Origin: Heliorestis acidaminivorans | Lineage (GTDB): Bacteria > Bacillota > Desulfitobacteriia > Heliobacteriales > Heliobacteriaceae | DNA length: 64,000 bases | Direction of reading: 5' to 3' | Assembly: GCF_008933955.1 (NCBI RefSeq) | Contig: NZ_WBXO01000002.1 | Coordinates: 365,089 to 429,088, forward strand | Shown: piece by piece, positions 50,521-60,897 of the stretch | Position numbering within the stretch: position 1 is the first letter of the stretch | Layout: every line of letters starts with the position of its first letter | The notes under the pieces: model-generated | Databases searched by the model: none | Told to the model about the DNA's origin: nothing | Seen by the model: the letters and a program-made list of their open reading frames with translations, nothing else | Made by a program: the position numbers and the translations under genes

Positions 50521-51861
50521 GTGGCACAAACACAGATCGCTGGACTTTGGCAACAAACTCTGGAGATACTAAAGCAAGAATTGAACCCTGAAAGTTTTGA
50601 TACCTGGCTAAAAAACACGCAACTTATCTCACTACAAGATCGCGAAGCTTATGTAGCCGTCCCTAATGATCTAGCCAGAGACTGGCTAGAAAATCGTTAT
50701 GCTACATTAATTAAAAATTCTCTATCCGTTGTCGTGGGGCATTCTATTGAGCTTCACTTTTTTTCTCCTAATCAAGAAGGAGCACAAAGTGAGAGTACTC
50801 CAAAAAGAAAAAATAATAACGATGAAGAATATTTTCATCCACAACTGAATCCTAAATACACTTTTGATACTTTCGTTGTTGGTAATTCAAACCGTTTTGC
50901 TCATGCCGCGTCTCTAGCTGTAGCAGAATCTCCAGCTAAAGCCTATAACCCACTTTTTATCTATGGTGGTGTAGGTCTAGGAAAAACTCACTTAATGCAA
51001 GCCATCGGTCACTATGTAATTAACCAGTGGGCTCAAACCAAAGTTATGTACGTCTCTTCAGAAAAATTCACCAATGAGTTGATTAACTCTATTCGTGACG
51101 ATAAGACTGTAGATTTTCGAAATCGTTACCGCAATATTGATGTTTTACTTATTGATGATATTCAATTTCTAGCAGGAAAAGAGCGAACGCAAGAAGAGTT
51201 CTTTCATACTTTTAACGCTCTTCATGAAGCAAATAAACAAATCATTATTTCATCAGATCGTCCTCCCAAAGAGATACCTACTTTAGAAGATCGTTTGCGT
51301 AGTCGCTTCGAATGGGGCTTAATTACTGATATTAACGCTCCAGATTTAGAGACTAGGATAGCTATCTTACGTAAAAAAGCAATGGTGGAAAATCTTGATG
51401 TTCCTAATGAAGTAATTTCTTTTGTGGCCAATACTATTCAATCAAATATTAGAGAATTAGAAGGTGTACTTAACCGCATCATGGCTTTTTCTTCGCTATC
51501 CAAAAAAGAAATAACTGTGGAGTTAGCCGAAGAAGCTCTGCGCAACATTATGCCCTCTAATCAACCGAAGATTATTACAATTAGTCTTATTCAGGAAGTT
51601 GTAGCAGAACACTACAACCTCAAAATAGACGATCTTAAAGCAAAAAAGAGAACTCGTGATGTAGCTTTTCCTCGTCAGATTGCTATGTATTTATCAAGAG
51701 AGCTAATTGATATCTCTTTACCCAAAATTGGTGAAGGATTTGGGGGCAGAGACCACACGACAGTTATCCATGCTCACGAAAAAATAACTAAAGAACGTTT
51801 AAAAAATCCTCAATTAGAGATGACAATTCAATTATTAAAAGAAAAAGTACAAAGAAAATAA
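50521..51861 (+). CDS. dnaA: chromosomal replication initiator protein DnaA
   Basis: 446 residues. Domain I ([25 protein letters not shown]), a short linker and the AAA+ domain (about 110-330) with Walker [14 protein letters not shown], Walker [22 protein letters not shown] and the arginine-finger region [10 protein letters not shown]. Domain IV shows [28 protein letters not shown] helices and the signature [19 protein letters not shown] that reads DnaA boxes. The start is GTG 50521 following TTGGGGGTATGG. Likely autoregulated by the flanking DnaA boxes. Confidence 0.98.
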   Translation: MAQTQIAGLWQQTLEILKQELNPESFDTWLKNTQLISLQDREAYVAVPNDLARDWLENRYATLIKNSLSVVVGHSIELHFFSPNQEGAQSESTPKRKNNNDEEYFHPQLNPKYTFDTFVVGNSNRFAHAASLAVAESPAKAYNPLFIYGGVGLGKTHLMQAIGHYVINQWAQTKVMYVSSEKFTNELINSIRDDKTVDFRNRYRNIDVLLIDDIQFLAGKERTQEEFFHTFNALHEANKQIIISSDRPPKEIPTLEDRLRSRFEWGLITDINAPDLETRIAILRKKAMVENLDVPNEVISFVANTIQSNIRELEGVLNRIMAFSSLSKKEITVELAEEALRNIMPSNQPKIITISLIQEVVAEHYNLKIDDLKAKKRTRDVAFPRQIAMYLSRELIDISLPKIGEGFGGRDHTTVIHAHEKITKERLKNPQLEMTIQLLKEKVQRK

Positions 51862-52020
51862 AAGTTATCCCCTATAATCACACTTATCCACAAGGTTATC
51901 CACAATTGTTTTTTTAATTAAAATCGATGGTTCAAGCACTTATCCACATATTCAGCTCTTATACTAAGACTACTATATATTTGTGGAGAAAAGTAAAGCG
52001 TTCCAAAGGGAGGTAAACCA
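51862..52020. promoter_or_regulatory. DnaA boxes between dnaA and dnaN (second oriC segment)
   Basis: Three perfect TTATCCACA boxes in direct orientation at 51884-51892, 51896-51904 and 51940-51948 within 160 nt. As in Bacillus, oriC appears bipartite around dnaA. The dnaN ribosome-binding site (GGGAGG, ~52009) ends the segment. Confidence 0.9.
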
Positions 52021-53136
52021 ATGGAGTTCTCCTGTACCCGCCAAGAATTATTAGATGGTGTAAATGCTGTTTCAAAAGCTGTTTCTGCCAGACCTACTAT
52101 GCCTATTCTTAGCGGTATCTATATGGAAGTCCAAGAAAACTCTTTAAGATTTTTAGCGACTGATATGGAATTAGGGATCGAATATACTATTCCCATCAGA
52201 GCAACAAAACCTGGTACTACAGTAGTTAATGCTAAAATTTTTAACGAAATGGTACGTCGTTTACCTGATGGTCCTATTACTTTTTTGTTATCCGAAGATA
52301 GTTCTCTTCTTAAAGTACGTTATTTTGGCTCTGAGTTAAGCTTAAATACAATGAACCCCATTGAGTTTCCCGTTTTACCGCACATTGTAGAAGGGGAACA
52401 TGTGACGCTCACACAAGGTCAATTTAAAGAAATGACGCGCTTAGTAGGTTTTTCTGCTTCCTCGGATGAGTCAAGACCTTGGTTTACAGGTATTTTATGG
52501 GATGTAAATCCTGAATATATTAGATGGGTTGCTACCGATACGCATCGACTATCTTTTTTACAGGGAACAATGGTAAGCAGTACGGTACAAGAAGGTCGAC
52601 AATTTATCCTTCATGCCAAAACGCTTATCGATGTAGCTCGTCTACTTCATGAAGAAGAAAATCCAATTCATCTTACGATTACAAAATCACAAGTTCTTAT
52701 AGAAACGGAGCAGATGCGAGTCATTCTCCGCATAATAGAAGGACAATATCCCAAATATCAGCAAGTTATTCCGAAAGAATACAAATGCCGAATGACTGTC
52801 AAAGTAAAAGCTTTGTTAGAAGCTGTTGATCGTGCCGCTCTTGCCTCGCTCGGTAAAGAAGGCTCGAATATAATTAAAATTTCTATGGATGGAAATATTT
52901 TGACCATTCGTTCCAATTCACCAGAAGTTGGCCACATTCATGAAGAAGTTTTTGTTGATAGAGAAGGCGATTCTATTTCTATTGCTTTCAATTACCGCTA
53001 TCTTCAAGAAGCGCTGAAAGTTTTTTCTGTAGAAGATATTTATATTGATCTAACAGGTCCTCTCGTTCCTGGTGTGATAAGACCTATTGGTGAAGATCGT
53101 TATCTATATTTAATAGTTCCAGTAAGAACGGTTTAA
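52021..53136 (+). CDS. dnaN: DNA polymerase III beta sliding clamp
   Basis: 371 residues with three clamp domains. MEFSCTRQELLDGVNAVSKAVSARPTMPILSG and LRFLATDMELGIE mark the first. VATDTHRLSF and the C-terminal LTGPLVPGVIRPIGEDRYLYLIVPVR are characteristic; the last contains the partner-binding pocket. AAGGGAGG precedes ATG 52021. It forms the processivity ring on DNA. Confidence 0.97.
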   Translation: MEFSCTRQELLDGVNAVSKAVSARPTMPILSGIYMEVQENSLRFLATDMELGIEYTIPIRATKPGTTVVNAKIFNEMVRRLPDGPITFLLSEDSSLLKVRYFGSELSLNTMNPIEFPVLPHIVEGEHVTLTQGQFKEMTRLVGFSASSDESRPWFTGILWDVNPEYIRWVATDTHRLSFLQGTMVSSTVQEGRQFILHAKTLIDVARLLHEEENPIHLTITKSQVLIETEQMRVILRIIEGQYPKYQQVIPKEYKCRMTVKVKALLEAVDRAALASLGKEGSNIIKISMDGNILTIRSNSPEVGHIHEEVFVDREGDSISIAFNYRYLQEALKVFSVEDIYIDLTGPLVPGVIRPIGEDRYLYLIVPVRTV

Positions 53137-53232
53137 GTACTCATAGCTTCATCATTCATTGGAATCTTATCCCATATATATGTTAGTATAGAAAGCAATC
53201 AGAACTAAATTTTTCCGTGGGGACGTGCACTT

Positions 53233-54351
53233 GTGGAAATAAAATCCATAGAGTTGGTACATTTCCGTAATTACGAGCAAGTAAAGGTTCCTTTTCATCG
53301 AGGTATTAATATTTTTGTTGGTTCCAATGGACAGGGAAAAACCAACTTGTTAGAAGCTATTGCCTTATTAAGTGGCAATGGTTCTCATCGTGATGCCAAA
53401 GATACAGATATGTTAAGCTGGCAAAAAGACTTTTATCGCATAAAAGCAGAAGGCCTTACTTTTAATCACCCTTTTCAAATCGATTTACTCTATAGCGGTG
53501 AAAAAAGAAAAAAGGTACAACTTAATGGTCGTACCTTAAAGCGAATCTATGATTTATCAGAAGCAGTAAATACCGTTATATTCTCTCCAGAAGATTTGGC
53601 TTTAGTTAAAGGATCGCCATCGGAAAGGCGTCGCTTTCTTGATCGGGAGATTGGTCAGACAAGCCCTGCCTACTGTGACGTATTACAACGATACCAAAAA
53701 GCAATTACACAGCGTAATGCTTTACTGCGTCGAATACGACAAAAAGAAGCGACCATGGCAGAGCTAGATCTGTGGGATGAACAAGTTGCCCCTCTAGCAG
53801 TAGAATTATTACAACGTCGTCTTGACAGTATTGCCAAAATAGCACCTTATGCTCGACAGATCTACAATTCTCTTAGCGAAGGAAAAGAAGAGCTTGATCT
53901 TACTTATCGCTCTTCTTTTCCTTTACAGTATGATCGTAATTACTGGCTTGATGATTATAAAAAAGCTTTACGAGATCGTCGTTCTGAAGAAATAATTCGT
54001 CAGGTAACACTTGTAGGACCTCATCGTGATGATCTACAGCTTTATATAAACAAGAGAGAAGCCAAATTATATGCTTCTCAAGGACAACAGCGCTCTATTG
54101 CTCTCTCTCTTAAACTAGCTGAAATTGCTTTTATCTATTATTTTCGCAAGGAATATCCCATTGTTTTGTTAGATGATGTAATGAGCGAACTAGATCCTCA
54201 GAGACGAGAGCAATTATTAAAAGATTTGCATCGTCGTCAAGTTCAAGTCTTCATAACGACAACGCACTTAAGAGCTTTTCCTGCTACAATGATGAAAGAA
54301 ATGGCTCTTTTTCGTGTGCAAGAAGGACGGCTCTGGCCGACCAGTGAATAG
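53233..54351 (+). CDS. recF: DNA replication/repair protein RecF
   Basis: 372 residues of an SMC-like ATPase: HFRNYEQVKVPFHRGINIFVGSNGQGKTNLLEAIALL (Walker A within), KGSPSERRRFLDREIGQ, GQQRSIALSLKLAEIAF (signature) and YPIVLLDDVMSELDPQRRE (Walker B and D-loop). Loads RecA with RecO/RecR at gaps. Starts at GTG 53233; the 96-nt gap after dnaN has no S4-domain yaaA gene, which many Firmicutes have there. Confidence 0.96.
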   Translation: MEIKSIELVHFRNYEQVKVPFHRGINIFVGSNGQGKTNLLEAIALLSGNGSHRDAKDTDMLSWQKDFYRIKAEGLTFNHPFQIDLLYSGEKRKKVQLNGRTLKRIYDLSEAVNTVIFSPEDLALVKGSPSERRRFLDREIGQTSPAYCDVLQRYQKAITQRNALLRRIRQKEATMAELDLWDEQVAPLAVELLQRRLDSIAKIAPYARQIYNSLSEGKEELDLTYRSSFPLQYDRNYWLDDYKKALRDRRSEEIIRQVTLVGPHRDDLQLYINKREAKLYASQGQQRSIALSLKLAEIAFIYYFRKEYPIVLLDDVMSELDPQRREQLLKDLHRRQVQVFITTTHLRAFPATMMKEMALFRVQEGRLWPTSE

Positions 54352-54364
54352 GAGAGGATGTCTC

Positions 54365-54646
54365 ATGTTTTTACACCTTGGTGGAGAAGTTATTGTACCC
54401 AAAAAAGACATCATCGCCATTATTGATTTGGAATCGTCTTTACAAGGTGTGGCAACACAAGAATTTTTAAATTCCACATCAACAAAAAGATTTAATATAA
54501 AAATCGCCGAAGAGGGTAAAGAAAAATCTCTTGTACTTACGGATAAATATATTTACTTTTCTCCCATTTCGTCGAACACATTGATGAAACGTGGAAACAA
54601 CTTTACTTTCATGGTGAAACAATGGGAAGAAAGCGTGAAAGGCTAG
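54365..54646 (+). CDS. remB: extracellular matrix regulator RemB-like (DUF370, YaaB)
   Basis: 93 residues: MFLHLGGEVIVPKKDIIAIIDLES and KSLVLTDKYIYFSPISSNTLMKR are typical of the DUF370/RemB family encoded between recF and gyrB. Bacillus RemA/RemB regulate matrix genes; that role here is by analogy. Start ATG 54365 follows AGGAGAGG; the longer frame upstream overlaps recF. Confidence 0.92.
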   Translation: MFLHLGGEVIVPKKDIIAIIDLESSLQGVATQEFLNSTSTKRFNIKIAEEGKEKSLVLTDKYIYFSPISSNTLMKRGNNFTFMVKQWEESVKG

Positions 54647-54710
54647 CCCGAAAATTTGTGAACCTTGCTAAAGTATGGTACAATATTCCTTTAAGAGAAC
54701 CTGTATCTAA

Positions 54711-56657
<1,947 letters not shown>

Positions 56658-56660
56658 AAA

Positions 56661-56701
56661 AAATCTCCTCTAGTTAATTTGATGCTAGAGGAGATTTTTT
56701 T
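56661..56701 (+). terminator. gyrB terminator
   Basis: Stem AATCTCCTCTAG / CTAGAGGAGATT with a 15-nt loop and a T7 tail right after gyrB. Confidence 0.92.
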
Positions 56702-56713
56702 GTGGAAAATCGC

Positions 56714-56793
56714 TGTGGATAAAAAAATTCTAAAGAAAAAAAAGAATATCCACAGATTTATCAACAATTTTGTGGATAAATCTGTGGATATTC
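56714..56793. repeat. DnaA-box inverted repeat behind gyrB
   Basis: Two 23-nt arms (56744-56766 and 56771-56793) are reverse complements with one mismatch and a 4-nt spacer. Each arm carries two DnaA-like boxes: ATATCCACA and TTATCAACA on the left, the perfect TGTGGATAA (56771-56779) and TGTGGATAT on the right. A further perfect box lies at 56714-56722. It ends just before the stop of the convergent PII-like gene. Confidence 0.88.
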
Positions 56794-56797
56794 AATC

Positions 56798-57130
56798 TTA
56801 ATCACACTTATTCAACAGATGGGCAATACCGACAACTTTATCTAAACTTAGTACAAAACTAATTCCTGTAGCTGGCTTTTTTAACTGACCAGCTTCCATG
56901 ATGGCCTCTAAGACTTGATCAGTTTTGCATTTTGCTATGACAGTTAAGATAATCTCTTTTTCAGGTTCAATAGGAATACCTAATAATTTTTTTTGTTCGT
57001 GTATACCTGTACCTCGACCATATAGGATAGTAGCCCCTTCTGAGCCTGCCGCTTTAGAAGCTTTGATAATGCGCTCAGACCATCCCTTTTTCACGATTGT
57101 TACAATGAGATCATGACTGTTCACTTGCAT
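56798..57130 (-). CDS. PII-like signalling protein
   Basis: 110 residues with the GlnB-like ferredoxin fold. It has HDLIVTIVKKGWSERIIKASKAAGSEGATILYGRGTGIHE, then EKEIILTVIAKCKTDQVLEAIM and ISFVLSLDKVVGI. It lacks the uridylylation tyrosine T-loop of true GlnB, so it belongs to the wider PII-like group that senses small ligands and controls membrane transporters. It overlaps the upstream DUF1538 gene by 20 nt, so the pair of DUF1538 proteins are its probable targets. Confidence 0.87.
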   Translation of the reverse strand: MQVNSHDLIVTIVKKGWSERIIKASKAAGSEGATILYGRGTGIHEQKKLLGIPIEPEKEIILTVIAKCKTDQVLEAIMEAGQLKKPATGISFVLSLDKVVGIAHLLNKCD

Positions 57131-57863
57131 CAGTCATATCCTCCTTTTCACGGCTTCCTAAAAAGACGCCTAAAATGATGACAGATAAAATAGGTGCTAA
57201 AGCTACTAATGCAATTAAACCAAAACCATCGATAACAGGGTCACGGTTTTCCATTACCGTAGCTACACCGATAGCCATGGCCATAATAAAAGTTACTGTC
57301 ATTGGACCTGTAGCTACACCACCGGCATCAAAGGCAATGGAAGTAAATGTGGGATTAGAAAATTTAAGTAGTATCATGGCTAAGAGATAACCAGGTACGA
57401 CAAGGTAATAAAGAGGAATGCCATATATAATTTTGGCCATTCCTAAAGCTACGAAAACAGCTACACCTAAAGAAAGAGTATAAATCATAATTTTTTCTTG
57501 AATATAACCTGTAGAAGCTTCTTCTACTTGAGAACTTAACACACGAACAGCTGGCTCAGCCATAGTGGCAACAAAACCTAAAACAAAACCAATAGGTATT
57601 AAGATCCACCGGTGGTCATAGGCCCCTAAAATTTCCCCCATCTCTCTTCCAGCGGGCAAAAAACCAATATGAACACCATGCAAGAATAGCGTTAAGCCAA
57701 AGAAAGTAAGTACAACACCTTTTACAACTCTCAAAATAAATTCTTTGGACTGTTTGAGATAAAAGATCTGAAAAAAGAAGAAAAAGAGTAACAGCGGTGC
57801 TAAAGCTTGGAATACTTCAAGAAATACGTGACCAATACCTTGTAAGATAATAAGATCGCTCAA
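57111..57863 (-). CDS. DUF1538 membrane protein
   Basis: 250 residues with about seven hydrophobic helices, of the DUF1538 family of uncharacterised transport-like proteins. Family stretches are LTLFLHGVHIGFLPAGREMGE, LGFVATMAEPAVRVL and SIAFDAGGVATGPMTVTFIMAM. It is a tandem paralogue of the next gene (57860-58557), with matching GFVxTxAEPxVRxLxSQVE and FDAGGVxTGPMTV blocks. A heterodimer or two-half transporter controlled by the PII-like protein is plausible but not shown. Confidence 0.85.
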   Translation of the reverse strand: MSDLIILQGIGHVFLEVFQALAPLLLFFFFFQIFYLKQSKEFILRVVKGVVLTFFGLTLFLHGVHIGFLPAGREMGEILGAYDHRWILIPIGFVLGFVATMAEPAVRVLSSQVEEASTGYIQEKIMIYTLSLGVAVFVALGMAKIIYGIPLYYLVVPGYLLAMILLKFSNPTFTSIAFDAGGVATGPMTVTFIMAMAIGVATVMENRDPVIDGFGLIALVALAPILSVIILGVFLGSREKEDMTDASEQS

Positions 57864-58557
57864 CCATACATCACCCCCAACAGGAGAACGGCTATAATTG
57901 GACCAATAGAAGCAAGACCAACTAATCCGAAACCATCGCTAAGTGAAGACTTTCCACCGAGAACTGATACTGTACCAAGACCGAGTGAAAGAATAAAGGG
58001 TACTGTCATCGGGCCTGTTGTAACACCACCAGCATCAAAAGCAATAGGTACAAAATTTTCTGGTGTGAAGAAAGATAACAGTAATACGACGGCATATCCT
58101 GTTGCTAGAATATAAGCAATCGGTATACCTAATACAATACGAAGCATAGCTAGTCCTACAAAAAAAGCAACGCCCATTGCTACCATGGTAATTAAAATAG
58201 TTTTACTAATCTCGCCATCAGAAGCAAATTCGACTTGGCTAGCTAAGATACGCACATCAGGCTCAGCTACAGTTACGACAAAACCAAGAATGAAGGCCGC
58301 AAAGACAAGAAAAAAACAGAACCACGATTAGGTAATTCAGCACCAATAGCTTCCCCCATAGGCAGTAAGCCTACTTTTACACCTTGCAAAAAAAGAATGA
58401 GACCTGCCATAACCATGACAGCACCAATTAGAAATTGTAGAAAAGTTGATGTGGCCATGTGTATCACAAAAAACTGTAACAAAAAGACTACAACAATAAC
58501 TGGAATAACAGCCTGCACTACTTCTATAACGATTTCTTTCCATTCATGCAATAGCAA
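57860..58557 (-). pseudogene. DUF1538 membrane protein, frameshifted
   Basis: Paralogue of the following gene and first of the three-gene PII/DUF1538 unit. The N-terminal half (GAVMVMAGLILFLQGVKVGLLPMGEAIGAELPNRG) runs into a T7 run (plus-strand A7, 58310-58316) and leaves frame, ending near 58273. In the other frame the sequence goes on as FAAFILGFVVTVAEPDVRILASQVEFAS to the stop at 57860. One extra T would restore a normal ~230-residue protein. It may be a real frameshift, slippage-corrected expression or a homopolymer error. The start is unclear (TTG 58557 or nearby, after AAAGGGG). Confidence 0.75.
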
Positions 58558-58728
58558 CACCCCTTTCTCTTCTCTCTTTCTTATTCTACAGGAAAGCAGT
58601 TGATAAAAAAACAATTAAAAGGAATAAAATAACAGCGCTCTCACTTCCCTTATTATGGTAAAGGAAATGAGAGCGTATTTTAATTAATATGTTTTTAATT
58701 AGGAAAACTATATAGACAGCGAGTACTC

Positions 58729-59292
58729 TTAGTAGTTATAAGGTGCTTCTTCATACCAACCTTGGGGATGTTGACAAGCTGGGCAAACATCGGGAGCTTC
58801 TGTGCCGTTATGGATGTAACCACAATTTAGGCAATGCCAGTCAATAGCTGTATCACGAGTAAATACTTTACCGTTTTTTACATTTTCAGCAAGGGCACGG
58901 TAACGTTTTTCATGAGCTTCTTCTACTTCAGCGATCTCTTTGAACAGATCGGCTACTTCTTCAAAGCCTTCTTCTCTTGCTTTAACTTCAAAATCTCTAT
59001 ATAACTTAGTCCACTCTTCGTTTTCGCCAGCTGCTGCCATGAGTAAGTTTTCTTCTGTAGTACCTAGATTGGTGGCCGCTTGCAGAAAGCGCTTAGCGTG
59101 CATTCTTTCGTTAATTGCTGTTTCTCTAAAGATTTGACCAATCTGACGGTAGCCTTCTTTTTCAGCAATCTCCGCAAAAAACTCATACTTGTTTCTCGCT
59201 TGTGATTCACCAGCAAAAGCGGCTAATAAATTTTTTTCTGTCTCTGTTCCTTTCAAACCAGGAACGTTTTGAACAACTGTTTTTGGACTCAA
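58729..59292 (-). CDS. rbr: rubrerythrin
   Basis: 187 residues. A ferritin-like di-iron domain (about 15-145) with AFAGESQARNKYEFFAEIAEKEG, ERMHAKRF and EVEEAHEKRY gives the two E-x-x-H sets. A C-terminal rubredoxin domain follows, with CLNCGYIHNG and CPACQHPQGWY (2 x CxxC, one Fe). It reduces hydrogen peroxide in anaerobes, which fits a strictly anaerobic lifestyle with oxygen-sensitive CODH. Preceded by AAGGTGG before ATG 59292. Confidence 0.96.
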   Translation of the reverse strand: MSPKTVVQNVPGLKGTETEKNLLAAFAGESQARNKYEFFAEIAEKEGYRQIGQIFRETAINERMHAKRFLQAATNLGTTEENLLMAAAGENEEWTKLYRDFEVKAREEGFEEVADLFKEIAEVEEAHEKRYRALAENVKNGKVFTRDTAIDWHCLNCGYIHNGTEAPDVCPACQHPQGWYEEAPYNY

Positions 59293-59433
59293 GAAAAATC
59301 CACCTTTCTCACATATAATATAAAAAATTAAAGCATAAGTTATGGTATTTTCATATGTTTTTTTACATATAAATCCATAACTTATGCTTGTTTAAAGATT
59401 AACATACTTTCAAGGAGAGAGACAAGATTGACT

Positions 59434-60678
59434 TTATGATTTTTTGGTTTTTAAGAGAAGGTAAGAAGCAACAAGTGCTGTAATGGGAATGGAGAGACAG
59501 AGTCCGATAGACCCAGCAAGAGAACGAATAATTTCACTGACAATTAAATCTGAGTTTAATAGTTTTAGAGCTGGAGTTTCGTAAGCTACCATAAGCAATA
59601 AAAGTGGAAGAGCACTACCTGCGTAAGCAAGAATGAGCGTACTAGACATCATGCCCATGACATCTTTACCAACGTTCATGCCAGCTTTCCAAAGTTCTTT
59701 GAAAGTGATTTTTGGATGAGCCGCTACAATCTCGCGCATAGATGAAGCTACTGACATCCCTGTATCCATAACAGCACCTAAACTTCCTATGAGAACACCA
59801 GCAAAAAATACTCCTCTTAAATCTAGATGTACTTCATTAGGAATGTTCAAAAGTAAATTGATATAATCAAACTCTATACCTACAATGCGTGATTGAAAGC
59901 CAGCATAATAAGCTAGAATACCAGCGATAAATACACCGGATATAGTACCAATTACAGCAGACAAAGATTTACGATTAAAGCCGGCAATCATAGGAGTACT
60001 AAGAATACTAACGAGCATACAGACAATAATAGCACCAAGTAGAGGGTTGTACCCTTTTAAAACAGCAGGAAGTAAGCCAAACCAGATTAAGAGACCTGTC
60101 AAGATAACCGTAAAAATAGCTCCCAAACCTTTAAGACCACCTAGTACAAGCAAAGTTGCAACAAAAAGAAAAGCGAGTAAAAAGATTGGTCTTTCACGGA
60201 CAAGATCCTGAATATAAATCTCTTGCAACTCATTATTTTGGTCTAGTACGCCATAGATGACTACTTTGTCTCCAGGCACAAGATAAACACCTTGATATGG
60301 ATTAGTCATACTAGCTGTATGTTCTACAATTTTTCGTTGGCCCTGATAAGGTTTATCAGTTATTTCAACTTGTAATTGTTGTCGCATTAAATCATGAATG
60401 CGTGCATCAAAAAAGTCAGCAGAGAGCGGTGTTTCATCAATAATAGAAATAACTTTACCTTTCAAAAAGACTTCGTTGATAGGACCAAAATCTTCAAAGG
60501 GCAAAAGATCTTCAGCGTAAACATCGCTGTAATATTCATCCAGAGGAGCATCTAAGAATTCCTCTCCATTTTCTGCCCAGGCTGAAGTAAGGGAACTGAA
60601 GTTGAACATGGTAAAAAAGAGCATAAAAATTAATGCAAAAATAGCGGGCTTAAAGAGCCTGTTATTTTTTTTGTCCAT
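59434..60678 (-). CDS. YibE/F family membrane protein
   Basis: 414 residues: an N-terminal signal-like helix (about 12-34), an extracytoplasmic beta-rich segment (about 65-155, PGDKVVIYGVLDQNNELQEIYIQD) and eight or so C-terminal helices (about 165-410). The helices show FVATLLVLGGLKGLGAIFTV and GVLIGSLGAVMDTGMSVASSM, diagnostic for YibE/F. Function unknown; a transport role is often suggested. The gene is monocistronic and divergent from gyrA. Confidence 0.9.
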   Translation of the reverse strand: MDKKNNRLFKPAIFALIFMLFFTMFNFSSLTSAWAENGEEFLDAPLDEYYSDVYAEDLLPFEDFGPINEVFLKGKVISIIDETPLSADFFDARIHDLMRQQLQVEITDKPYQGQRKIVEHTASMTNPYQGVYLVPGDKVVIYGVLDQNNELQEIYIQDLVRERPIFLLAFLFVATLLVLGGLKGLGAIFTVILTGLLIWFGLLPAVLKGYNPLLGAIIVCMLVSILSTPMIAGFNRKSLSAVIGTISGVFIAGILAYYAGFQSRIVGIEFDYINLLLNIPNEVHLDLRGVFFAGVLIGSLGAVMDTGMSVASSMREIVAAHPKITFKELWKAGMNVGKDVMGMMSSTLILAYAGSALPLLLLMVAYETPALKLLNSDLIVSEIIRSLAGSIGLCLSIPITALVASYLLLKTKKS

Positions 60679-60897
60679 CGTAACGCCTCTTTCATTGTAT
60701 GGTACTTGTCTTATTATAGCATTAAGACAATAATAGTTCTCTTTTTACGCCTGAAACTTTGAAATCATTGAAAAGATTGGTTATAATAGAAAAAGTGAGT
60801 ATTTTTGAGCTTATTCTGAATAGAAGGAGTTTATTATTCCTGAAAAGGTTTTATTACTCATAGAAGCTAGGGAATAAAGCTTGGAGTGAATGATTAT

